Of a stretch of 64,000 bases of DNA, positions 52,798 through 61,900 are shown piece by piece; within the stretch, counting starts at the first letter, position 1; every line of letters starts with the position of its first letter. The notes beneath the pieces are model-generated. The model searched no databases. It was not told where the DNA came from and saw only the letters and a program-made list of their open reading frames with translations. Both the position numbers and the translations under genes were made by a program. Where the stretch lies: the NCBI GenBank assembly GCA_020882975.1, contig JAHRFD010000012.1:1-64000 (forward strand), read 5' to 3'. Origin of the DNA: Microcoleus sp. EPA2 (GTDB lineage Bacteria > Cyanobacteriota > Cyanobacteriia > Cyanobacteriales > Microcoleaceae).

Positions 52798-54978
52798 ATG
52801 TCTATTCCTTCCCAAAAAGTTTCTAACTCAAACAAGCTGATTTACCAACGCTTGAAACAGGCACTTGAACTGAATTTGCGCCGTCAAATTTTTATCGCCG
52901 CCTGCGATGACTTGTGCTTGCGGGACTGTCTAGCAGCCCGCTTAGAGGCAGAATTGACTGCCACAGCCACCGGCGAAATATTTCGATCGCCGATCGCAAT
53001 TCCGCGATTTGTCAGCTTGCAACTCAACCTGGCCGATCCGAATCCTTGGGGTGCGATCGCCGCATGGTTGACCGAAAATCCACCGCCCCAAAATTCGCGC
53101 AGCTACAGCCCCTTGCCAGGATTTCAAATTTTGGGGGCCGAACACCTGACTCGGCACTCAGCGGCCGTCCAGTGGTCTTTCCTGAGCCATTTGAGAGACA
53201 TCGAAACACACCTGCAAGTGTGGGAGTCCACTCTGTTACTGTGGGTGTCGCGACCTTGGCTGAGTTCGATCGAACAATCAGCCCCCGAATTTTGGCACTG
53301 GCGAACCGGAGTATTTGAGTTTGAAGGGGAACCAACACCATCCCCCCGCCATTGGGACTTCGGAGAGCGGCAGGAATTGGGCGAGGAATTTTTAAGTTCC
53401 CTATCTCCTGTGACAAATTCCCCCTTAGTAACTCCCAATTCTCCATCCCCAACATCAAACTCTGAGTCTATTGAACTAGCAGATTTAACGCTACCAACAC
53501 CGGCCCCGGAGTTGACCACTTACAATCGGGCCGCCGAGGCGGAAAATGTGCAGCAGTTGCAAACTCTGCAATACATCGAACTGTTGCAAGAAAATCAATG
53601 TTCCTCCGAATCCTTGGCTTTGGCTTATCAAAGTTTGGGGAATTTCTACCGCGATCGCATTCAAGCCGGAGACGCTTCTTGGCAAAACTTAACCATTGCC
53701 ATTGGTGCGATCGAACAAGTGATTCAATACCTACAAATAGATCGCCACCAACACCAAAATCAACCACCAACTCCCAAATGCGCGCTACTAATTGACGAAT
53801 TCAAAAACCACTTAATTGAATATATTCAGGAGTCAAATCACCTACTGCCAATTTCCGATTTGTGCAACGACCTCGGCACTCTCTACTGGATGTTATCTCG
53901 CCTGCAACCAAGCTATACCGAAACAAATGACACCGAGGAACCCACGACTTTAGATCCAGTATTTTGCTTGCTTCGCAGCATCGGCCTCTACCGACAAGGT
54001 TTAAACAAAAAAGATGGGTCTTTGACACTGCAAACCCGTGCTCGATTAAACAAAAATTTGGGCATCGCCTTGGCTGATTTAGCCCGCTATCAAGACAAAA
54101 CCGAAAACTTGCAGCAAGCAGTTACAGCCTATCAGCAAGCGCTGTTGGATATTGACTCCCGGACGGAACCTCAACAGTATGCAGCAGCTCAAAATAATTT
54201 GGCGACAGCATACTGGAGTTTAGCTCAAGATGGTCAGCCGATCGTCTACCTCAAAAGTGCGATCGCCGCTTATTCCCAGGCCCTGACCTGCTACAATCCA
54301 TCTACAGAACCGCTCAACTATGCAGGAGTGCAAAACAACATTGGTACGGCGTGCTGGAATCTCGCCCAGCATCAACCGGAAGAAATTCTGCTGGTAAGGG
54401 CGATCGCGGCCTATCGCGAAGCCTTAAAATACCGCACCAGAGAATTAGTCCCCGCCGCCGCCGCCGCCACTCAAAACAATCTCGGTACAGCTTATTGGCA
54501 TTTGGCCAACAACTTCCAGCAACAACGGGCCAGGACAGAATCCTTGCAGCAGGCTATTTTAGCCTACGAAACTGCCCTGGATATCGCCTCGCAGCTCGAT
54601 CGCACCCAACTCACCTTTGACACCTTAGCCGCCCGCAGCAATCTGGGACTAGCCCACTATCAACTAGCTACAGACCCTGATTTCGCTGCCAACAAAGCCG
54701 CACAGACACAACACTTAGAAGCAGCGCTGCACCACCAGTTACAAGTTTGCGCCACCTGGGAACAGCATCTTCAGGACAAAGAGTTAACATATGGAGATAA
54801 ACTAAATCTACAACCCGACGATGCCAACTCCCAAGCTATCGATGGTCGGCAAACAGCTTTGAGCTATATTGTCAAAACGATTAGAGCTTTCTATAGTGAA
54901 TGTGGGCTGCCCGGCCAAAACTTAGCCTTATCCAAAGTTCCAGGAGATTTGTTGCCGGAAATCCTGCGTAGGTTATAA
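52798..54978 (+). CDS. TPR-repeat protein with conserved N-terminal domain
   Basis: A 726-residue cyanobacterial protein. Residues 1-190 are a globular domain (IFIAACDDLCLRDCLAARLEAEL, SFLSHLRDIETHLQVWESTLLLWVSRPWL, EFWHWRTGVFEFEGE) of a type seen in many filamentous cyanobacteria, followed by a Ser/Pro/Thr linker (about 200-232) and then about six TPR units (about 250-690). No signal peptide or enzyme motif was found. The linker (LSPVTNSPLVTPNSPSPTSN) reads like a translated repeat of TTCCC/ATTCTCC heptamers. A scaffold role is plausible. Confidence 0.75.
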   Translation: MSIPSQKVSNSNKLIYQRLKQALELNLRRQIFIAACDDLCLRDCLAARLEAELTATATGEIFRSPIAIPRFVSLQLNLADPNPWGAIAAWLTENPPPQNSRSYSPLPGFQILGAEHLTRHSAAVQWSFLSHLRDIETHLQVWESTLLLWVSRPWLSSIEQSAPEFWHWRTGVFEFEGEPTPSPRHWDFGERQELGEEFLSSLSPVTNSPLVTPNSPSPTSNSESIELADLTLPTPAPELTTYNRAAEAENVQQLQTLQYIELLQENQCSSESLALAYQSLGNFYRDRIQAGDASWQNLTIAIGAIEQVIQYLQIDRHQHQNQPPTPKCALLIDEFKNHLIEYIQESNHLLPISDLCNDLGTLYWMLSRLQPSYTETNDTEEPTTLDPVFCLLRSIGLYRQGLNKKDGSLTLQTRARLNKNLGIALADLARYQDKTENLQQAVTAYQQALLDIDSRTEPQQYAAAQNNLATAYWSLAQDGQPIVYLKSAIAAYSQALTCYNPSTEPLNYAGVQNNIGTACWNLAQHQPEEILLVRAIAAYREALKYRTRELVPAAAAATQNNLGTAYWHLANNFQQQRARTESLQQAILAYETALDIASQLDRTQLTFDTLAARSNLGLAHYQLATDPDFAANKAAQTQHLEAALHHQLQVCATWEQHLQDKELTYGDKLNLQPDDANSQAIDGRQTALSYIVKTIRAFYSECGLPGQNLALSKVPGDLLPEILRRL

Positions 54979-55071
54979 CTATTAAAAGCTGAATTGTTCC
55001 CAGATATGTATCCAGTTTTCTATTATTATGGTTAAACATTCTGCCCTAATTATTCAAACAAAATTGTGGTC

Positions 55072-55770
55072 ATGACCCCAGAAAAAATCCTTGTGGTTGA
55101 TGACGACCCGGCAATCCGAAATTTAATTCACCGTTTTTTAAGTCAGCAAGGTTATCAAGTTGAGTCTGGCGAGGACGGTCACACTGGTATGGAATTATTT
55201 AAGCAACTAAATCCTAATTTAGTGATTTTGGATGTAAATTTACCCGATACCACCGGCTACAGTTTGTGTAAACAAATGCAAAAGGAGACGGGCGTTTTTG
55301 TCGTCATGCTAACTAGCCGCACCGATGAAAATGACAAGGTGATAGCCTTTGACTGCGGTGCCGACGACTACATTACTAAACCTTTCAGTCTCGTAGAGAT
55401 TAAAATTCGCGTCGCAGCTCTTTTGAGGAGGTTGCGCCAGCAAAAAAATTCAGAAGAACCTGAAAGCCGTGTCTTCGGAAAGCTGGTTATAGATCCCTTA
55501 AGTCGCGAGGTGACTCTGGGTGGTCAAATAGTTGCTTTGACTGCACTGGAATTCGATTTGCTCTACTGTTTGGCCAGCAAACCAGGTCGCGTCTGGAGGC
55601 GTGCGGAATTGCTGCAAGAAGTCTGGGACTATGAGTATGTAGGAGCCGATCGCGTAGTCGATGTCCATATCGGTCAAATTCGTCGCAAAATCGAACCCGA
55701 TAGTAATCAAAATTCCATGATTCAAACTGTGCGGGGCGTGGGCTACAAATTTGTTGAGACAACTAGCTAG
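55072..55770 (+). CDS. OmpR/PhoB-type response regulator
   Basis: A 232-residue protein starting MTPEKILVVDDDPA. Receiver domain residues 5-118, phospho-acceptor Asp54 in LVILDVNLPD, conserved Thr in MLTSRTDE and Lys in YITKPFS. Winged-helix DNA-binding domain (about 135-228) with LTALEFDLLYCLASKPGRVWRRAELL and VDVHIGQIRRKIE. It was not possible to match it to a named regulator such as RpaA, RpaB or NblR, so no symbol is given. No histidine kinase is adjacent. Confidence 0.9.
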   Translation: MTPEKILVVDDDPAIRNLIHRFLSQQGYQVESGEDGHTGMELFKQLNPNLVILDVNLPDTTGYSLCKQMQKETGVFVVMLTSRTDENDKVIAFDCGADDYITKPFSLVEIKIRVAALLRRLRQQKNSEEPESRVFGKLVIDPLSREVTLGGQIVALTALEFDLLYCLASKPGRVWRRAELLQEVWDYEYVGADRVVDVHIGQIRRKIEPDSNQNSMIQTVRGVGYKFVETTS

Positions 55771-55779
55771 AAACTGTCA

Positions 55780-55812
55780 AGACCCCCGAATTCCTCCGTG
55801 GGGTCTGTTTCT
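55780..55812 (+). terminator. Terminator after the OmpR-type regulator
   Basis: AGACCCC (55780-55786) and GGGGTCT (55800-55806) with a GTTTCTT tail. It may also end transcription of the convergent protoporphyrinogen oxidase gene. Confidence 0.7.
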
Positions 55813-55832
55813 TCACCCAAATCTTCAATCCC

Positions 55833-57278
55833 TTAGCGGGTTTCTTGTAAATATTTACTAACTGCGATCGCCCTTTCCAAACCCAGTCGCACACAATCTC
55901 CCAAAGCCACTCCGCCAACGTAATTACTACACAAATACATCCCTGGCAAAGATTTTAAGCCTCGATCGATCTGTTGAAGGCGATCGAGATGCCCCAAATT
56001 ATACTGAGGAATCGCCTGTTTCCAGAGCTTCACCGCCAACACCTTCGGCTGTGGCACATTCGGTTTGAGCAAAATGCGAGACAAATCTCGATGCACCTCA
56101 GCCACAATTTGTTCGGGGTCAAGATTGCCAATACCCGAATCCGTAGCCCCACCGATGTAACTCGTCAGAGTTTGCCAACCCGCCGGTGCCCGCGAGGCAA
56201 ATAAACTGGAAGTCCAAATCGTTCCCAGAGTGCGAATTCCCTGCCCCCTCGGAATTAAATTTCCAAATCCCACCAATTTACCATTGACATCGGACAGCGG
56301 ATATGCTAAGACCACACAGGCAACAGTAGGGTAAGTAAAAGCTTGTAAAGTGCTGCTAACTTCCGGTTGCAGAGATTGCAACAAATCCGCAGCCACATAA
56401 GCAGGCGTTGTCAGCACCACAGTCCGAGTCTCAACTTGTTGCGGTCCGTCGGGGGTAGAGAATTCCGCAATATAAGTTTTATGTTCAGTACGCTGCAAAC
56501 CTGTTAGATGCCAATTCAGTTTCAGGCGATCGCCCAAGGAAGCAGCGATCGCCTCTGGCAGAGCCTTCAGCCCCCCTTTAAACGAACCCAGCTCCCCCGG
56601 CTTAGTCTGAGGAATATTCGGGTCTGGAGGCATTTTTGGTGGCCGTTTCCTGGCAGAAAGCAGCGCCCCTGCCACCAGCCCACCACCAACATCAGCCATC
56701 TTTGTCACCCGACCAAAAGCAGCCGCCGCACTAAGTTGTTGAGGATCGCCTGCATAAACCCCAGACACAAAGGGCTCCACCAATCGCTGCATCACTTCCG
56801 TACCCAAATGTCGCCGGAAAAATTGAGAAACAGTTTCCTCCTCACCCTGCTGCGAAAGTGTAGCACCCATTGCCGGAGCCACAAAGCCCAAAGCCCCGAA
56901 CAGAGCCCGCAGTTTCCCCGGAAAACTCAGCAACCGAGACTGAATCATCGCCCCAGGAGTCATCGGCACAGGTTGCAGCTTATTTTGCCAATATACAAAA
57001 CGAGGCAATTTGCGATCGGCAAAAATCAACTCCTGCTTCAGCCCCACATCCACAGCCAACTTCATCAATTCCGGCGTCGGCGAAAAACTATTCGGGCCCT
57101 CCTCCCACAGAAACCCATGCCCTGTAGAAGTTGTGATATTCCCGCCCACACGTCCCTGACTCTCAGCAACTAAAATCTTCAGGGGAGTTCCAGTCTTTGC
57201 TTCCTTGTGCAGTGCGTGGGCCAGACTCAAGCCGGTAATACCAGCACCCACAATCAACGTGTCTACTCGGTTCGTCAT
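55833..57278 (-). CDS. hemY: Oxygen-dependent protoporphyrinogen oxidase (HemY type)
   Basis: A 481-residue flavoprotein. FAD-binding LIVGAGITGLSLAHAL at residues 8-23, then GRVGGNITTSTGHGFLWEEGPNSF, PFVSGVYAGDPQQLSAAAAFGRV, and the C-terminal FAD motif NYVGGVALGDCVRLGLERA. It oxidises protoporphyrinogen IX to protoporphyrin IX in haem and chlorophyll synthesis. The plant-like HemY is the minority form in cyanobacteria, most of which use HemJ. Some databases call this gene hemG. The GUN4-domain gene about 1.1 kb downstream is also linked to tetrapyrrole metabolism, but an operon is not indicated. Confidence 0.92.
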   Translation of the reverse strand: MTNRVDTLIVGAGITGLSLAHALHKEAKTGTPLKILVAESQGRVGGNITTSTGHGFLWEEGPNSFSPTPELMKLAVDVGLKQELIFADRKLPRFVYWQNKLQPVPMTPGAMIQSRLLSFPGKLRALFGALGFVAPAMGATLSQQGEEETVSQFFRRHLGTEVMQRLVEPFVSGVYAGDPQQLSAAAAFGRVTKMADVGGGLVAGALLSARKRPPKMPPDPNIPQTKPGELGSFKGGLKALPEAIAASLGDRLKLNWHLTGLQRTEHKTYIAEFSTPDGPQQVETRTVVLTTPAYVAADLLQSLQPEVSSTLQAFTYPTVACVVLAYPLSDVNGKLVGFGNLIPRGQGIRTLGTIWTSSLFASRAPAGWQTLTSYIGGATDSGIGNLDPEQIVAEVHRDLSRILLKPNVPQPKVLAVKLWKQAIPQYNLGHLDRLQQIDRGLKSLPGMYLCSNYVGGVALGDCVRLGLERAIAVSKYLQETR

Positions 57279-57464
57279 TGGTAAATGCTAATTGGTAACT
57301 ACTAATTGTTGACATACTCCGTTCTTCAACCTCAGAAAATCGTCAACTTACTCAGAGAACCATTTTAGCGTAATCGATGAAGACGCTTAGGGAAGTTTAG
57401 ATAGTCAGCAGTTTCAACCCTATTTTCTGGTAAGTGCCACGCCAAATCAGAGATGTTAAGCGTG

Positions 57465-57710
57465 CTATACATTATTGCTGTGCAAGTCTTGAGGCGACTG
57501 AAACAGCGTCTCCAGATAAACTCTTGCCGCTTGGCGATAGCTACGAGAAGCCTCCGGGGTGCCACTGTCGGCATTCTGCAACAAAAACAGCGACAAAGAA
57601 GCACAGAAAACTCGGTCTAGATCCCATTCAGGATGAGTTTCCAAGTAGGTTTTGAGGGAATCATGCAGCGTTTCGGGAATTTCGGCAAAAATACTGACTG
57701 TTGGGTTCAT
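57465..57710 (-). CDS. DUF2811 family small protein
   Basis: An 81-residue cyanobacterial protein, MNPTVSIFAEIPETLHDSLKTYLETHPEWDLDRVFCASLSLFLLQN, with a loosely conserved tail. ATG 57713 directly precedes it in frame and adds one Met. The longer frame to 57779 is not supported. The family (about 75-85 residues) is of unknown function and looks like a ribbon-helix-helix protein in pattern (strand then two helices), so DNA or partner binding is possible; this is inference. Confidence 0.78.
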   Translation of the reverse strand: MNPTVSIFAEIPETLHDSLKTYLETHPEWDLDRVFCASLSLFLLQNADSGTPEASRSYRQAARVYLETLFQSPQDLHSNNV

Positions 57711-57879
57711 CATTTTTTTTAGTCTCGCTAATAAATTGAAAATAGAACCCACCTTTCGGCCGGATACAGGTGTAGACACTGCCGAAACCAGAGCATTTTT
57801 TTTAGGTAGGTCGCATCATTGTGCGCTATGAGGGGGTAGGTTTGTCAATGTGGCGAAATATTACAAAGTCCTTTAGATA

Positions 57880-58090
57880 AAAAAAAGATTTACGCAATAA
57901 TCAGGCTTTGAGTACATTTTTTGTTACATATTTTTATATTCTTTAGAAAAACCGAGGGATGGGGGAGCAGGTTAACAAAATCCCCAATACCGCAGCAAGA
58001 TCCGACAGCGCCGTTGATTTCTGTGGAAAACTTTGTCAAATCTGTGGAAAACCTGCAACTTGCCTGTGGAAACGTTGTGGAATATGGCGG
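57880..58090 (+). promoter_or_regulatory. Candidate replication origin: cluster of four DnaA boxes
   Basis: TGTGGAAAA at 58022-58030 and 58043-58051, TGTGGAAAC at 58065-58073 and TGTGGAATA at 58076-58084 all read as TTTTCCACA-type DnaA boxes on the minus strand (cyanobacterial consensus TTTTCCACA). Their spacing, 21, 22 and 11 bp, is close to whole turns of the helix, and all face the same way. An A/T-rich run lies upstream (about 57890-57950) as a possible unwinding element. The whole gap 57780-58407 holds no supported gene; a 77-codon frame over the boxes is rejected. dnaN or dnaA are not in view. Confidence 0.45.
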
Positions 58091-58407
58091 AAAAACTAAG
58101 GGAAAAAATAAGAATTACGAAGGGGGATGGATATTGTTGATGCTGGATGGTTGACCAAAAAAAACAGTCCTGCCCACCTGCCCCAGCAGGGTGGTTTCAG
58201 GCAAGAATAGAAAAAACTTTGGGGAGTTGGTTGGCCAAAGCCATTTGTGCTTGTGGTGCTGTACCTCGCTAATATTTTTTTACTTCAACGGTTTCATCGC
58301 CGTTGATGCCGATTTCTAGGGTTTATCCGGCTAGTTGGTTTGTGTGTGGAATGTTTCGGCTGGGGCGATGTCTAATTGGATTAATAAAATCCTGAAACGT
58401 TTAGATG

Positions 58408-58839
58408 TTACAGTCTACAAATCTCGACGCGAGAGAAGAGAACCTCCTCCAGCCCATCCCCTATCACCTCATAAGGAAGATGACCTTGCACCGCAAACTC
58501 TGAAAAAGTGAGGTTGTGGTAGTACACCGATTGGTTATTTTTTCTCCAGCCTACCTTGTGGCCAAACTTTTGGCAAACTTCCCTATCGTATTCACTGGTT
58601 CCCCCCAGACTTTGATAGATGTGCTTCTGCACAGAAAAGCCAAAGCGCCCATTACTGTATTTTACCCAAAGTTGGTCAATGGTTCGCAAGTCCTGGCAGG
58701 GGAATTTTTCAATACTTTCTCTATTCAGCCATCCTCTTTTTTCCCTACCCCCCACCTTCAACATCACTCTCACCGTTTCCTCATCGGCTTCTTTCCACTT
58801 TTTAGCTGCCAATAAATTCCGCAAGTTTATATAATCCAT
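58408..58839 (-). CDS. GUN4-domain protein
   Basis: A 143-residue stand-alone GUN4 domain, MDYINLRNLLAAKKWKEADEET, RTIDQLWVKYSNGRFGFSVQ, and EYDREVCQKFGHKVGWRK. GUN4 domains bind protoporphyrin IX and Mg-protoporphyrin IX and stimulate Mg-chelatase; in cyanobacteria they also occur fused to kinases. Here the domain lacks the usual N-terminal helical part; directly upstream (about 58843-58938), in another frame, a helical-looking stretch ETKAEKKLIELQAAANLQREN can be read, which may be a frameshifted remnant of it. Confidence 0.82.
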   Translation of the reverse strand: MDYINLRNLLAAKKWKEADEETVRVMLKVGGREKRGWLNRESIEKFPCQDLRTIDQLWVKYSNGRFGFSVQKHIYQSLGGTSEYDREVCQKFGHKVGWRKNNQSVYYHNLTFSEFAVQGHLPYEVIGDGLEEVLFSRVEICRL

Positions 58840-58943
58840 TGATGTTTTCGCGTTGCAGGTTTGCTGCTGCTTGTAGTTCGATTAGTTTTTTTTCGGCTTT
58901 GGTTTCATCACTGGCTTTTTGGGAGATGTCTAATATCTTAAAC

Positions 58944-58970
58944 AAAAAAAAATCCCCCAGATGGAGGATT
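58944..58970 (-). terminator. nrdJ terminator
   Basis: On the minus strand AATCCTCC/GGGGGATT is followed by T9. It lies 14 bases after the nrdJ stop codon. Confidence 0.8.
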
Positions 58971-58983
58971 TGATTCAACACTA

Positions 58984-61900
58984 TTAAATAGCCTTAGTTT
59001 CCGGCATCAAACACTTATCAGAATCGCAGCCGGCTGGCCCGGAATCCATCATTTCACCCAAGTCATAGCGACTGAGTGCCACTTCAAACACATCTATTTG
59101 ACGACGAACTAAAACGTCTTTCAACATCGTCTCGTAAGTTTCCTTTTTAATCGGTTCAAAGGGCAAACGTGGGAAAGTTTCTAGGGCATCAAAGCGAGAC
59201 AACAGTGCGGCGGAAATGTAGCCTTCGTCATCGCGAATGGCTTCATAAATCCGCGTTCCCAAACTTTCAATTTCATTTTCCCGCAACTCTATCGTGGCGC
59301 TGGTGTTGTGTCTCACGTAGAACTTTTGGACTTGCATATAAAAGTCCATTTGTGCTGCGGCTGAGAATTTGTTGATGTCAATTTCATCCGCACCGGGCAA
59401 ATCTGCCCAACTGACAGCAACTGGTATTTCTACTAGCCATTCTGTACAGCGTTCGTCGAAGGGGTTGTTTAGCAAATTGCCGTTTTCATCTTTGTCAGAT
59501 TGGGAGGGAATTACGTTGTATCCGTAGTCGATGCAGGCGAGGGCTACAGGGTCGTTTTTGCCGAAAGTGATGCGGCGAATGAAACGTTGGGCTTTGGGGG
59601 GATGCCAGCCTGGGGAAGCACCTGTCAGCAGCGATTTTGTACCTGATGGTTGGACGGTGGTGCAGCGATTTGGTCGTTTTAATGAATGGCGATCGCAATA
59701 ATCCCATACTACCTCATTCACAATCTCCCGCCAACCAGTCAAATACTCTTCTTCCCGCTGTTTAAACGCAATTCCTTGGTCGGTTTCCGGGCGGCCTTCC
59801 ACCCACCAGCGCAACCACTCAACGCCAAAAGCATGAACGAAGAAGTCGAATAATCCGGTGAAAGATACGCCGACAATCGGGTCTAATTCGCGGCTGTATT
59901 GATAGCGAGGTTCGCTAAATTTGTGATTGAGAAGTACGGCGACAGATAAACCTGCGGCCCTGAAAGCTTCTTCTTGTTCTTTGAAGTTGTAAGGGTCGAT
60001 TTGATTGAGGTGAACCTCAGAAAGATTACAGTTTCCAGTTAGGGTATTGCCGAAAACTCCCTTATGAAACTCTGGTTCGTTGAAACAGTAAGTATCATGC
60101 AATCCTGGTAATTCTTCGACACTTCTGACAACTTGCCATTTACCTTTACCTTTAGCCTTTGTCCCTTTACTCACATCCAACCGTTGACAAGGAATTTCAC
60201 CACAGTCAGTAATTTGCAAGTAATACAAATCCCGACTTCGGACGCCGTAATTAGTAACTGCTGCTTGATGAGCACAAAGATTTAGCGATGAGCCAATACC
60301 ACATTTGGTCAAAAGTAGCTGAACTCTAAAAGCGCGATCGCGATCGGAAAGATAAATTCTGATACCATTACTATGGGTATTCGATCCGTCCGTATCGGCT
60401 AATCCAGCAATAAAATGTAAAATTGCTTGCCGATTCCAACTCGCAATTACATTTAGTGCTTCCGGGTTAACTTTCAAACTTTTCAGAAATTCTCCAGAAA
60501 AGCTCAAGTTAGTTACATCTGTAAAAACAGGTAAATAGTCATAGTTTCTTTCAGGCGACTTATTTCCTGCTACTGACAATGCCATTTTGCCTTCGTAAAG
60601 TCGAACTTTTGCATGATCATTTTGGTCTGTAGTTCCATCTCCTACAGCCACACCCAAAGTGTAAGCATAACTCGAATCGATATTCATGCCATCTTCATAC
60701 TGAATTGTAAAAGGTTCAGTATGAATGCTATATCGACTTGTATCCATCAAGTCTTTGGTTTGGACTTCCTGGTAAACTTTACCAAAGCGATCCTTGACAA
60801 AGAAACGATGATATTCTGTGGCATCCAGATAAGTACCATCAGCAAACTTTACACGATAAAGTTTGCGTCGCCCGCCATTCGTATCGCTCGCTGTCTGAAA
60901 TGGTGTGACTGAGCTCCACCTTTGACCATTCCAAATCTCGATTTCAGTTCCAACAACGTCCTTTATTTTATGCAGTCCATCTTTCGTAATTAGCAAAGTG
61001 TCACCACTGACACAGTGAAAATTAGAGCCGATGATTTCACCACAGTTGTGCGCCACAATACCATTGGCATCGAACTGAGATGGACCGGGTACAGTGCAAT
61101 CGTAAACGGATTCGATCCCACTGAGAGAAAGTGACTGAACTGTTACAACAAAACGTTCGCGGTTTAACTTACGCTTGTATCCATTTAATAAATTGCCCAG
61201 CTTTTTCTGTTTGTCAGGCTGACGGAAACCAACGATATCTCGGTAGTAAATCAGATTGTCGTTAGCGATGACTAATTCGTGCTGCGCTTGGCACCAGTAG
61301 GGAGCCATATTACGATCGGTATCGGGCATCAAACGATAACCTGCTGTCCGACGATTTTGATAAACAGTCGAAACAATTCCTAAGCGCAGCAGCATTCGCT
61401 GAACAGCTTGGAGTAATTCGAGATTACTTTGGGCTAAACGTATACTAATGCCTTTATTTTGCATTCCTTGGACACTGCCATCAGCATCAAACAACCCTTG
61501 TAAGAACCCACGATAAAGCTCGTAGCTTGCTTCTTCAACTTCCTGGGTAACTACTTTTTTACCGCGATGAATGTTGAACTGTGCCGCTAGTTTGGCAAGC
61601 CCAGTGGAAGCGACTTGATGCAAATTGTGTTGGCGATGATAGTGGCCTCCTAAATTCGCACCGCAAGTTACATTTTTATGGAGGGTTGTGACTGCATACT
61701 CAGCCATCTCTCTTTGAGAGTCACCCCAAAATCGTAATATGGCCTGGTCGTTCCATTTGGTTTCTGCTAAAGACCCGTCACCGACGAGACTGCCTAGTAG
61801 CCACCCTTCTTCAAATGTTCCCGCACCATCCCAAGGCTGAATTCCTCGGTGATTGTGCAAGCAAATACGATCGCCTGGTTTCAAATCCTCAGCCGCTATC

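Noticed and set aside
57921..58154. 77-codon frame over the DnaA-box cluster
   Set aside because: Composition is not protein-like, it has no ribosome-binding site, and the sequence is explained by the repeated TGTGGAAAA motif.
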